Source: Longimicrobium sp. (GTDB lineage Bacteria > Gemmatimonadota > Gemmatimonadetes > Longimicrobiales > Longimicrobiaceae). From it: DNA of 53,933 nucleotides. The translations under genes and the position numbers were made by a program. This document shows positions 46,349 to 53,933 of the stretch, one piece after another (position 1 is the stretch's first letter; the number at the start of each line of letters is the position of its first letter). A model generated the notes under the pieces. It was not told the DNA's origin. It was given only the letters and a program-made list of their open reading frames with translations, and searched no databases. The DNA lies in the NCBI GenBank assembly GCA_036387335.1, contig DASVTZ010000140.1, positions 1-53,933 on the forward strand, in the 5' to 3' direction.

Positions 46349-48121
46349 TCACCTTGGATTGCGCCGCAAACCGGTTTCGCACCCAGGATCCAGGTAACCA
46401 ATCGTGCTGTGATCATCATCTACCATCTCTCCGATCCATTTGCGGAGGTTGCGCACAACCAATCTTGTCAACTCCTCCCGGAAGCGCTCCTTTGGAGCGA
46501 AGCGGACGAGCGATTCGAAATGCATGTTGACGTAACCCCTCTCCGCTAAACGCTGAGCGTGATCAGCATGGCTTCCCTCGTGCACCTCGACCGCCGAAGC
46601 GAGATCCGATGGGCGGCAATTCGATCTGCGGTACAGATCGCTGCGACGGTCGTACAGCTGCTCGTTCAGAAAGACAACGAGCGCAGCAAAGCGGATCGGA
46701 GCATCGCTCCCGCTAACGTACGACCAGCCTGTATTCGGCCCTGACTCGATCTCCGCGTACGGAATCGCCAAACCTGACTCCGGGTACAGCTTCGTTTGTC
46801 CGAGATCCCGATCGTACACCGGAGGTGAGCCGAGAGGGCACTCGTCCGTAAGAGGAAGAGAGCATCCGACCTTTCTGAGCTGCGCGGGCGGAACCGGATC
46901 GTGCCAGACGCGAGCATCGACTTCGATTCGGGCAGCCGCTGGCCGCAACGCGAGCTCCCCAATCGTACCTGCGACCTCTATTCGTCCACCTTTAGCCATG
47001 ACGCCCGCCCACGTGGTCGACGTCACATCACCATCCGTGCGTGCTTTCCCCTCAAAGCTCCAGCCGGTGATCTTGAGCTCGCCGGGGGCGCTCGCGGGGT
47101 CTTTGCTGGCGGTGCAGGTGATGGACTGGCCGCGCGTGACCGGGTTGGGAGTACAGCCCAGCTTCAGGCGAACGGGTTGGACACGCACGATCTCGCTCTT
47201 GGCGAAGACGATCTGGTCCTCGATGTGTCCGCGCACCCACATGCGCCCGCTCACCGCGACGCGGGTGGTGCACGCCTCTTTGCGCCGACAGCTCGCGAGC
47301 GCGTCCCAGTCCGCCGCCGGCGCGGCCGCTGCCGAGATGGAGAACGATGCTCCACCGGCGCGTGCGAGCGCCGCGGCCGGTCCGCTCTCCGGGAGGGTGT
47401 CGCCGGCGACGAAGGCCCATTCCAGGTTGCGCATCTCCTCGTCCGCGCGGGCGGTGAAGCCCACCGGTTCGCCGGGATCGGTCTCGGTGCGGTCTGCGCG
47501 GACGGAAAGCGGGTTGATCTCTTCGACCGTAAGGGTCTGCGTGCCGGTGAGGCGGTAGCGTCCCGCGCGGCCGGGCTCGTGCGTGCACGACCAGCAATCG
47601 CCGAACTCCCAAAGCCCGGCACGGCCCGCGAGCACGCTCGTTCCCGCGCTGACCCACATGATGTCCTCCGCACCGTCGCCGCCGGATGCGCGGGGACGCC
47701 ACAGGAAATAGGCGTTGTTCATCGCCACCTGTACCTCCAGCCCGTCGTTCACCCCGAGCGGGCCCGCGGAGGCGCCGTCGTACGGGGGCGGGCACTCGGA
47801 CGGCGGGCCGGGGTTGCAGAAGCGGCGCACCCACTCGGGATCGGCGTCTATCCGCACGCTGCCGCTCACCCGCACGCGCACCCACATGTCGCGCGGGATC
47901 ACGATGCCTGTGGGCGCCAGGCGGACCTCGCCGAACTCCTGCAGCGTGCTCCCCGGCACGGAGATCGTGTGCGTGGCCGAAAACGACGCGGACGCGGCAG
48001 CCATGGGCCGTCCACCAGAGAGCGGAGCGGATCCCGTGGGGGCGGTCGGCTGGTCCACGCACGCCGTGATCAACAGGATGGACGCGAGCGCGAATCTTCG
48101 GAATAGAGGGTGGCGCGGCAT
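46349..48121 (-). CDS. Lipoprotein with HExxH motif, putative secreted metalloprotease
   Basis: A 590-residue protein. The signal ends ALASILLITACVD, Cys about residue 20. Residues about 40-400 are beta-rich with paired cysteines (CNPGPPSECPPP, CWSC, CRRKEAC, LGCTPNP) and Ig-like stretches such as NPLSVRADRTETDPGEPVGFTA. Near the C-terminus is VEVHEGSHADHAQRL, where His514, Glu515 and His518 form an HExxH zinc motif (46568-46582). The third ligand is not clear. The start at 48121 gives a compact signal peptide. A riboswitch-like leader and terminator lie upstream. No exact family is recognised. Confidence 0.75.
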   Translation of the reverse strand: MPRHPLFRRFALASILLITACVDQPTAPTGSAPLSGGRPMAAASASFSATHTISVPGSTLQEFGEVRLAPTGIVIPRDMWVRVRVSGSVRIDADPEWVRRFCNPGPPSECPPPYDGASAGPLGVNDGLEVQVAMNNAYFLWRPRASGGDGAEDIMWVSAGTSVLAGRAGLWEFGDCWSCTHEPGRAGRYRLTGTQTLTVEEINPLSVRADRTETDPGEPVGFTARADEEMRNLEWAFVAGDTLPESGPAAALARAGGASFSISAAAAPAADWDALASCRRKEACTTRVAVSGRMWVRGHIEDQIVFAKSEIVRVQPVRLKLGCTPNPVTRGQSITCTASKDPASAPGELKITGWSFEGKARTDGDVTSTTWAGVMAKGGRIEVAGTIGELALRPAAARIEVDARVWHDPVPPAQLRKVGCSLPLTDECPLGSPPVYDRDLGQTKLYPESGLAIPYAEIESGPNTGWSYVSGSDAPIRFAALVVFLNEQLYDRRSDLYRRSNCRPSDLASAVEVHEGSHADHAQRLAERGYVNMHFESLVRFAPKERFREELTRLVVRNLRKWIGEMVDDDHSTIGYLDPGCETGLRRNPR

Positions 48122-48159
48122 CAAGGTGCTGGCTGGCGGTGGGGAGAAGACGTCAGGGG

Positions 48160-48185
48160 AAAGACGAAGCCCCGTGCTCCGGGGC
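48160..48185 (-). terminator. Leader terminator of the HExxH lipoprotein operon
   Basis: On the minus strand GCCCCG-GAGCA-CGGGGC (48185 to 48169) is followed by TTCGTCTTT. It lies between the riboswitch-like domain and the start codon, where an expression platform would sit. Confidence 0.62.
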
Positions 48186-48244
48186 GGGTGCCGGGAGGGC
48201 ACACGGGTCCGAAGCGACGGGGCGCGATAGGGGCGGCGTCTGGC

Positions 48245-48335
48245 GGGCTTCGGCGGCTGGGCCGTCTCCACGCGGGAGACCCCTGGCTTTGCGGACCGGC
48301 CTCACGACCGGGGTGCTCTTGTCGGCTGCGGAAAG
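48245..48335 (-). promoter_or_regulatory. Putative class-I cyclic-di-GMP (GEMM-I) riboswitch
   Basis: On the minus strand a stem CCGGTC/GGCCGG (48311-48306 and 48301-48296) is capped by the GNRA loop GTGA. It is followed at once by CGCAAAGCC (48293-48285), the best known core of GEMM-I RNAs. Then a second stem GGTCTCC/GGAGAC (48281-48275 and 48269-48264) leads to GGCCCAGCC. The order and spacing match the aptamer. The closing P1 stem and the GCAAACC strand are less clear (here GAGCACCC), so a variant or a decayed copy is possible. The rest of 48122-48519 holds no gene that I can see. Confidence 0.68.
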
Positions 48336-48519
48336 GTTACGCTCCCGTGCGTTTCAAGTCAATGTTTCCGTGCCAGCCTTCCGACGCGCCCTCGCGTGCC
48401 CCGCGCCCCCTGCCCCGGCGCTGGCGCGAGTCCTGCGTTGCCGCGCGGGTTGCGCGCCGGGCGCCGTCCCCATGCGGCAAACGGATCTCCGGCGCACGAG
48501 GAACACCCCAACCATAGCC

Positions 48520-49377
48520 ATGGCAGAGACGTCAGACCCGGACGACCTGAAGGCGCGGGTCGAGCAGATTGGCAGGGACGCGGGCGCCGAGCGGGTGGCG
48601 TGCTGCATGTTCGACTACCACACCCGCGGCTGGTGGGACTACCAGGGCGACGAGTGGTTCCACGCGGCCAGCACCATCAAGGTGCCGATCCTGGTGGGGG
48701 TGTTCGGCGCCATCCACCGCGGCCGGCTCGCGCGCGAAAGCCGGGTGCACGTGCGGAACCGCTTCCTGAGCGTGGCCAACCGCCAGCCCTTTCGCGTGGA
48801 GGCCGCGCGCGACGCCAACGCCGTCGTCCCCCAGCACCTAGGGCGCACGCTCAAGGTGGACGAGCTGTGCTTCCACATGATCGTCACCAGCAGCAACCTC
48901 GCCACCAACCTGCTGGTGGACCTGGTGGGGCTGGACGACCTGCGCGCCTCGGTCAAGGAGCTGGAGATCGACGGGGTGCAGCTGGAACGCGGCGTGGAGG
49001 ACAACGACGCCTTCGACGCCGGGATCAGCAACCGGGTGACCGCGCGCGGAATGGTGAAGACGCTGCGCCACATCGAGGAGGGGACCGCCTTCTCGGTGGA
49101 GGCCTCCGCGCGGATGCTGGAGATCATGCACGAGCAGGAGTTCCGCAGCGGGATTCCCGCGGGAGTGCCGGACGGGGCCAAGGTGGCCAACAAGACGGGG
49201 GAGATCTCCACGGTGGCGCACGACGCGGCCATCGTCTACCTCCCCGGCCGCAAGCCGTACGCGATCACCGTGCTTACCGAGTGGGAGCCGGGCTCCAGCG
49301 GGCGGCACGACACCATCGCCCGCATCTCGCGCGCCGTGTACAACCACCTGACCGCCGCGGGGAAGAAGAATGCCTGA
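48520..49377 (+). CDS. Cytoplasmic class-A beta-lactamase-fold serine hydrolase
   Basis: A 285-residue protein of the Beta-lactamase2 group. Catalytic elements are STIK (Ser51, Lys54), SSN (Ser124, Asn126) replacing SDN, and KTG (225-227). The family includes penicillinases and acyl-serine peptidases. No signal peptide is seen, which is unusual for a true lactamase, so an intracellular amide or ester substrate is more likely. I use ATG at 48520; upstream ATG at 48472 is also in frame but gives a basic extension. Its stop overlaps the next start by eight bases. Confidence 0.85.
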   Translation: MAETSDPDDLKARVEQIGRDAGAERVACCMFDYHTRGWWDYQGDEWFHAASTIKVPILVGVFGAIHRGRLARESRVHVRNRFLSVANRQPFRVEAARDANAVVPQHLGRTLKVDELCFHMIVTSSNLATNLLVDLVGLDDLRASVKELEIDGVQLERGVEDNDAFDAGISNRVTARGMVKTLRHIEEGTAFSVEASARMLEIMHEQEFRSGIPAGVPDGAKVANKTGEISTVAHDAAIVYLPGRKPYAITVLTEWEPGSSGRHDTIARISRAVYNHLTAAGKKNA

Positions 49378-50023
49378 CGCGACGGTGCTCAAGATGGTGG
49401 ACGGGACGACGCTGGGCGCGGAGTACCGCGCCGTGCTGCGCCCCGGCGAGCTGATGCGCGACCGGTCGCGGCGCGTGCGGCGGCTGCCGCGCTTCTTCTA
49501 CGAGATCCCATCGTGGGACGTGGCGCTGGACACGCAGCTCGCGCCGCACTTCCAGCTCTGGGAGTTCATCAACGTGGACGTGCGGGAGACGGAGCTGCTG
49601 CGCGCTTCGTGGCCCCGCTACATTCCGTGCGCCGTGTCGCTTCTGGCCGCGTACCTGGAGCTCTTCCGCCAGGAGGTGGGGACGTACGTGCACGTGGCGG
49701 CCAACGGCGGGTACCGATCGCCGGCGCACCGCTTTTCCGGCCACGCGTCGCCGCACCTGTGGGGGACGGCGGCCAACATCTACCGCATCGGCGACGACTG
49801 GCTGGACGACGACAAGACGATCACCCGCTACGGGAAGATCGCGGAAAAGGTGCTCCCGGGGATACGCGCCCTGCCGTGGGGGCACGGGGTTGGCGAGACG
49901 GACGACCAGCTGCACCTGGACCTGGGCTACACGGTGGTGGTTCCCTCGGACGCGCCGGGGGAGGAGGAAGCCGGGCCGGTGCCCGGCCATGACGCGGAAA
50001 TTGCCGAGGTTGGGGCGCGATGA
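49370..50023 (+). CDS. M15-like (VanY/peptidase_M15) protein with variant zinc site
   Basis: A 217-residue protein. GGYRSPAHRFSGHASPHLWGTAANIYRIG (about 113-141) contains SPHLWGTAAN, which fits the M15 motif SxHxxGxAxD with Asn136 instead of the aspartate ligand. A later DQLHLDLGY supplies His182, with Asp179 in the place of the catalytic acid. M15 enzymes are zinc D,D- or L,D-peptidases acting on peptidoglycan peptides. No signal peptide is present, unlike most family members. Overlaps on both sides (8 and 4 bases) tie it to its neighbours. Activity is uncertain because of the D to N change. Confidence 0.72.
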   Translation: MPDATVLKMVDGTTLGAEYRAVLRPGELMRDRSRRVRRLPRFFYEIPSWDVALDTQLAPHFQLWEFINVDVRETELLRASWPRYIPCAVSLLAAYLELFRQEVGTYVHVAANGGYRSPAHRFSGHASPHLWGTAANIYRIGDDWLDDDKTITRYGKIAEKVLPGIRALPWGHGVGETDDQLHLDLGYTVVVPSDAPGEEEAGPVPGHDAEIAEVGAR

Positions 50024-51261
50024 CGACTGACAACAAGAAAGGCGCCGGGACGTCGGCCAAGGGCGCTGCCGGTACGGACCGCCTGGAGCTTGCCGCGATC
50101 GGGATGGAGGCGGAGTTCTCGGTGCTGGTGGACGGCGAGCAGGTGCGCCCGGAAGACGTGTTCGGCGACCCGCGGGCCTTCGTGCGCGGCAACCTGATGC
50201 ACCGCGTCGGCACCTCGTACCACCTCCCCACCGGAGGCGCGGTGTACTTCGACACGGGAGTCATCGAGGTAGCGACCCCGGTCATCGAGATCGAGCGCGG
50301 GTGCGCGGCGCGCGCCGGGCGGTCGCTGTGGGAGAGCATCCTCTACCTGCGCGGCGAGCTGGACGCGTGGGAGCGGCGCGAGCAGCGCGAGGTGAAGCTG
50401 GTGGGGTTCAGCACGCACTACAACGTCTCGTTCGAGCTGCCGCGCGCCGAGCAGGGGCGTAGCCGCACGGTGCACAAGCTGGCGCTCCTCCTGTCGTACA
50501 TCCTCCCCGCGCCCGTGATGATGCTGGCCGCCAACCGCCGCTCCACGGGCGTGGGCGTGCGCCCGCGCGGCGACCGCATCGAGATCACGGCCGACTTCAC
50601 CCCCAGCGCGTCGCTGATGATCGCCACGGGGACGCTGATCGCCGGCATCGTGCGCGAGGTGATGACCTGGCCGTCGTTCGAGCTGGACATGCTGGAGCGG
50701 ATGAGCCTTCCCGTGATCAGCGGCTACCGTCCCATGCCGCACACCTCGCGGAAGGGGTGGCTGGCGCGCTACGACACCTTCCCGATGAACCCCTTCCAGG
50801 CGGACGTGGACGCGCCCATCTGGAGCTCGCGCGACGGGCGGAAGCTGAGCCTGCGCGCGATCGCGGGGCTCACGGTAAAGCACTTCTGGCATCCGATCCG
50901 GCGGATCTCGGACCCGTTCACCTTCCGCCTGATCGGCTCGGTGATGCGGGGCCGCGCGCCTTCGCTGCTGGACCTGGACGACAGGCCGGAGGAGTACGGC
51001 GACGTGGGGCGCCTGTGCACCTGGGACAACCTGTTCCCCGAGCGCGAGCTGTCGCGGAGCCGCTACGAGCAGGTGCTGATCAAGGCGATCTCCGGCCAGA
51101 AGCTGACCATGCACGGCCGCCACTACACGCCCACGGGGATGCGCGGCTGGAGCGCCGTCGTCTTCCGCGGCGACGGCGACCACCGCCGCCACGTGTTCGG
51201 GATCGACTACCTCCTGAACCACCTGCGCGACTGGGAGCGGCCCGCCACGCGCGGGGGGTGA
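50020..51261 (+). CDS. Glutamate-cysteine-ligase-like (GCS2/amidoligase superfamily) protein
   Basis: A 413-residue protein. After a disordered 20-residue start comes AIGMEAEFSVLVDG (GxExE, residues 28-32), the Mg-binding motif at the front of GCS-type carboxylate-amine ligases. GGAVYFDTGVIEVATP and RGDRIEITADFTPSASLMIATGTLIAGIVREV follow, in the places of the substrate and ATP loops. The second half with RHYTPTGMRGWSAVVFRGDG is not one I can name. Known members join an amino group to a carboxylate with ATP. It overlaps the M15-like gene by ATGA. The substrate is unknown. Confidence 0.62.
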   Translation: MTTDNKKGAGTSAKGAAGTDRLELAAIGMEAEFSVLVDGEQVRPEDVFGDPRAFVRGNLMHRVGTSYHLPTGGAVYFDTGVIEVATPVIEIERGCAARAGRSLWESILYLRGELDAWERREQREVKLVGFSTHYNVSFELPRAEQGRSRTVHKLALLLSYILPAPVMMLAANRRSTGVGVRPRGDRIEITADFTPSASLMIATGTLIAGIVREVMTWPSFELDMLERMSLPVISGYRPMPHTSRKGWLARYDTFPMNPFQADVDAPIWSSRDGRKLSLRAIAGLTVKHFWHPIRRISDPFTFRLIGSVMRGRAPSLLDLDDRPEEYGDVGRLCTWDNLFPERELSRSRYEQVLIKAISGQKLTMHGRHYTPTGMRGWSAVVFRGDGDHRRHVFGIDYLLNHLRDWERPATRGG

Positions 51262-51298
51262 GGGGGGGTTGGGCGCCATCGCCGGCGCCGCAACGGCA

Positions 51299-51480
51299 CC
51301 GGGGGATAAATCCCCCGGCTGGAACCACGCGAAGACCGCTGAAGCGGTCTGGGTAGCAGAGCAACGCGCGCAGATCTATGCAAAGCCACCCCCTCCTCAG
51401 GCAGTTTTGGGGGAGGGGGATGCGTCGCGGAGCGACGCTGGGGGTGGGGCCACCACGCAGCCGCCCCCTCTCCATGCATC
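51299..51480. repeat. Two-hairpin repeat unit C and C/G-rich palindrome
   Basis: 51299-51350 holds CCGGGGGA-TAAA-TCCCCCGG and AGACCGC-TGAA-GCGGTCT with a GGCTGGAACCACGCG linker, a third copy of the unit at 33939-33990. The loop-closing pair changes from C-G to A-T, a compensatory change. 51381-51450 holds CCCCCTCCTCAGGCAGTTTT with a GGGGGAGGGGG arm, resembling 3150-3205. No gene is seen in 51262-51546. Confidence 0.8.
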
Positions 51481-51509
51481 TGGAGAAGGGGCGGCTGATG
51501 TCGTCGTGC

Positions 51510-51537
51510 AAGGGCGGGGGCGCGTGCCCCCGCCTTT
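51510..51537. terminator. Bidirectional hairpin between convergent genes
   Basis: AAGGGCGGGGGC and GCCCCCGCCTTT form a stem of about 11 pairs around GCGT. It is nine bases from the stop of the minus-strand protease gene. T tracts are short on both sides. Confidence 0.65.
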
Positions 51538-51546
51538 ACGTCGAGA

Positions 51547-53712
51547 CTAGCGGTTCATGCTGGTCAGGATGCGGTTGGCGGCCGCGGTCAGCTCGGCGCC
51601 GGTCGAGGCCGGGAGCTGGCCGCTGCGCACCGTCGCGTCCACGTGGTTCAGGAAGGCGCGCATCTGGCCGTTGGCGGCGGCCAGGTTGCCGCGATCCAGC
51701 GAAGCCTGCGCGTTCCGCAGCGGTGCGGAGAACGAGGCCGCCTGGTCAAGGCCGGCTACCGCGCTGAGAAGCGTGGCGGAGATCGCCTGCTGCGCCGTCA
51801 GCACCGTAACCGTCGCCGTGCCGTTGCCCGAGCCGCCGTCGTTGTCCTGCACCGTCACGCTGACCGTGTGGGTGCCGGCGGCCGTGTAGGTGTGGCTCAG
51901 CGAGAAGCTCTGGCCGTTCAGCGCCAGCGGGTTCAGCCCGCTGCCGTCGCCGTAGTTCACGGTGGCCGACCACTGGTCGGGGTCCGCGTCGGCAAAGGAG
52001 CCGGCGGCGGCGTAGCTCTCACCCGGCAGGAGCGTCGCGCCGGAGAATGACGAGATGGCGGGGGCGATGTTCGCGATCACCACCGTGCTCGTGGTGGTGC
52101 TCGAGAGGTTCGCGGCGTCGACCACCGTCAGCGACACGCTGTAGCTGCCGGCGCGCATGTAGGTGTGGCTCGCCTGCGCCGTGGTGGCGGTGTTCGAAGC
52201 CGAGGCCGCGTCGCCGAAGTTCCACGCGTAGCTCTTGATCGCCTTGCCGTTCGGGTCGAACGACGCGGTGCCGTCGAACGCCATCGCGACGCCCTTGTTG
52301 CCCGTCGAAGCGTTCACCGGCTTCGCCACCGGCGCGGCGTTCGGGTTCTGCCCCGTGATGGCGCGGTAGGCGTTGATGCGGCCGGCGCCCGTCCGGTTGT
52401 CCCAGCCCGGAGCCTCGATGTCGTCGGCGGTCTCCTTCAGGCGCTGGCGGATGGCGTTCGCGTCGCGGGTGCCCGTCGCCCACAGCAGCGCGGCGAGGCC
52501 GGCGACCTGCGGGGTGGCCATCGACGTGCCGGCCTTGAATCCGAACGAACCATCGCCGGAGTTGCTCGCGGCCAGGATCAAGCTGTTCCCCGTGTTCAGC
52601 GGATTGCCGTCGCCGCCTGGCGCCGAGATCTCGATCTGCGGGCCGTAGTTGGAGTAGCTCGCCTTGGTGTCGCCCCAGTTGGTGGCGCCCACCGCCATGC
52701 ACTCGTCGAAGCGGGCCGGGTAGCCCACGCCGCCCGTGTAGCCGTTGCCCGCCTTGGCGTCGTCGTTGCCCGTGGCGCACACCGGAAGCACGTTCTTGCT
52801 GGCGGCGTAGCGCAGGGCGGCGAGCTGCGCGGCGGAGCCGGAGCCGTCCGGGTTACCGCCGAAGCTGCCCAGGCTCATGTTGATGACGTTGGCGCCGTTG
52901 TCGGCCATCCACACGATGCCGTCCGCCGTCGCCGAGCTGGGGCAGGTACCCGCGGAGTTGCACACCTTGCCCACGAGGAGCTTGATGTTCTTGCCGTACG
53001 CCACGCCCGGTACCGCCGAGGTGCCGATGCCGGCGGCGATCCCGGCCACGTGCGTGCCGTGGCTGTGGTCGTCGTTGTAGTTCGTGACAGCCACGCCGTC
53101 GTTCAGGAACCGGCGCCCGCCCAGGATCTTGCCCGCGAACTGCGAGTGCGTGGCGCGGATGCCCGTATCCAGCACGCCGATGACCGCGGAGCCGGCGAAG
53201 CTGTTGCCGCCCAGGTAGTCGAAGGTCTCCGCCCAGTCCATGTCCGCGTCCGCCTTGGTGCTCGCCTGCGTCAGCACCGTGCCGGTGTTGTGCAGGTCCC
53301 ACTTGTAGCCGAAGAACTGCCCGTCCGGCAGCGTGCAGGAGGTCGAAACCTCGCACGGCCCGATGCGCATGATCCGGTCGGTCTCGGCGAACTCCACGTT
53401 CGGGTTCCTCGAGAGCTGGGCGGCGATCTCCGCCTCCTGCCCCACCGGCACTTCCATGATCTCGGTGCGCTCCAGCAGCATGTCCGCCTTCTTGTGCGCG
53501 CGGTGCTGCTCCGCGATCTCCGAGCGGGCCGCGCCCGGACGGAAGCGGACGATGATCTGCCCCGGCACGATGTCGTGCGCGTCGGCGGCGGTCTCGTTGA
53601 GCTTGATCCCGCCCGGCGCGAGCGCGTCACGCGCCGAGTCCACGGGGTTCAGATCGGAACAGGCACCCAGACCGAAAAGACCGGCAAGGAGGAAAGGCGC
53701 AGCACGCTTCAT
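51547..53712 (-). CDS. S8 subtilisin-like serine protease lipoprotein with PKD domains
   Basis: A 721-residue secreted protease. The signal ends LAGLFGLGAC, so Cys18 is probably lipidated. Residues about 50-115 form the inhibitor I9-like propeptide. The catalytic domain has Asp182 in VLDTGI, His218 in HSHGTHVAG and Ser397 in GTSMATP, with the oxyanion Asn316 in CATGND. Two PKD-like domains follow (about 462-545 and 550-638), then a helical FIMAH-type tail with QASLDRGNLAAANGQMRAFLNHVDA. It is anchored at the cell surface or outer membrane. A promoter lies about 94 bases upstream. Confidence 0.93.
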   Translation of the reverse strand: MKRAAPFLLAGLFGLGACSDLNPVDSARDALAPGGIKLNETAADAHDIVPGQIIVRFRPGAARSEIAEQHRAHKKADMLLERTEIMEVPVGQEAEIAAQLSRNPNVEFAETDRIMRIGPCEVSTSCTLPDGQFFGYKWDLHNTGTVLTQASTKADADMDWAETFDYLGGNSFAGSAVIGVLDTGIRATHSQFAGKILGGRRFLNDGVAVTNYNDDHSHGTHVAGIAAGIGTSAVPGVAYGKNIKLLVGKVCNSAGTCPSSATADGIVWMADNGANVINMSLGSFGGNPDGSGSAAQLAALRYAASKNVLPVCATGNDDAKAGNGYTGGVGYPARFDECMAVGATNWGDTKASYSNYGPQIEISAPGGDGNPLNTGNSLILAASNSGDGSFGFKAGTSMATPQVAGLAALLWATGTRDANAIRQRLKETADDIEAPGWDNRTGAGRINAYRAITGQNPNAAPVAKPVNASTGNKGVAMAFDGTASFDPNGKAIKSYAWNFGDAASASNTATTAQASHTYMRAGSYSVSLTVVDAANLSSTTTSTVVIANIAPAISSFSGATLLPGESYAAAGSFADADPDQWSATVNYGDGSGLNPLALNGQSFSLSHTYTAAGTHTVSVTVQDNDGGSGNGTATVTVLTAQQAISATLLSAVAGLDQAASFSAPLRNAQASLDRGNLAAANGQMRAFLNHVDATVRSGQLPASTGAELTAAANRILTSMNR

Positions 53713-53805
53713 GGGATCTCTCGAAAACAGGGGGGGATTCAGCCGGCGGGTACCGGCGACTTCGGGTAGGATGCTCAGCGCGCTATCTGCTACTGAACAA
53801 GGCTC

Positions 53806-53834
53806 AGTTTAACGGAGGGGAGCCGGTTCGTCAA
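53806..53834 (-). promoter_or_regulatory. Sigma-70-like promoter of the subtilisin gene
   Basis: On the minus strand TTGACG (53834-53829) is followed after 17 bases by TAAACT (53811-53806). Both hexamers are close to consensus and the region is less GC-rich than usual here. The leader is about 90 bases. Nothing further is recognised to 53933. Confidence 0.72.
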
Positions 53835-53933
53835 GAGCCGGATGTTTACGTAAAACGTTGCTGATAAATACCTTGCGCGCCCCGCCACGGTTTGGCCCGA
53901 TGAAGGCGTGCGCGGGAAGCGCGGCGGGGCTCC

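Noticed and set aside
51378-51395. GCAAAGCC string resembling the GEMM core
   Set aside because: No GNRA-capped stem precedes it and no second stem follows. It lies in repeat sequence between convergent genes.
53835-53933. Possible plus-strand gene start near 53899
   Set aside because: Only about 35 bases of frame are visible before the edge and no ribosome site is seen.

Overview
The window reads as a stretch of chromosome from a very GC-rich, Gram-negative bacterium. Outer-membrane and lipoprotein genes are present: a BamA-like barrel, an LpoB-like lipoprotein, several lipobox proteins and a soluble lytic transglycosylase. A PadR plus ADOP permease pair and dense families of intergenic palindromes also occur. 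Together these suggest Gemmatimonadota, most likely the Longimicrobiaceae. That placement is inference from gene style; no rRNA, tRNA, phage, transposase or CRISPR was seen.

Layout. 1-5.8 kb: start of an LpoB-like lipoprotein, a DUF2243/amidase/Tat-lipoprotein operon, an O-antigen-ligase-like membrane protein and a VIT-domain membrane protein. 6.0-6.6 kb: a DUF433/DUF5615 toxin-antitoxin pair. 6.7-10.8 kb: an S41 peptidase, a secreted DUF1349-like protein and a LytS/LytTR two-component pair. 10.9-16.8 kb: a DUF5009-type acyltransferase, small lipoprotein and membrane genes, a nucleoside-diphosphate-sugar epimerase-like protein, the lytic transglycosylase and a DUF1622 protein. 17.1-25.9 kb: a complete peptide ABC importer (two ATPases, two permeases, two binding lipoproteins) with a Uma2 nuclease gene embedded in it. 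25.9-33.7 kb: LipM-like octanoyltransferase, a PIN toxin pair, a UPF0173 hydrolase, gcvH and gcvP. 34.2-40.1 kb: a DUF4390/BamA-like envelope pair and an NtrY/NtrC-like two-component operon. 40.2-45.5 kb: a methyltransferase, the PadR-ADOP operon and ispG. 45.6-48.3 kb: a secreted protein and a lipoprotein carrying an HExxH motif, preceded by what looks like a class-I cyclic-di-GMP riboswitch. 48.5-51.3 kb: three overlapping genes for a cytoplasmic beta-lactamase fold, an M15-like peptidase and a GCS-like amidoligase. 51.5-53.7 kb: a subtilisin lipoprotein with PKD repeats.

How the genes connect. gcvH and gcvP supply two of the glycine cleavage proteins, and the LipM-like enzyme could charge GcvH with octanoate; gcvT and lipA are not here. 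The peptide importer has all five functional roles. The two sensor/regulator pairs are each co-transcribed, one of them with a small secreted protein between kinase and regulator.

Most unusual items: (1) a putative c-di-GMP riboswitch plus terminator controlling a putative metalloprotease lipoprotein; (2) the overlapping hydrolase/peptidase/amidoligase trio, a candidate undescribed peptide-modification system; (3) a 32-nt dyad over the PadR promoter; (4) intergenic nested palindromes built from period-8 and period-7 units, and two-hairpin units with compensatory changes.
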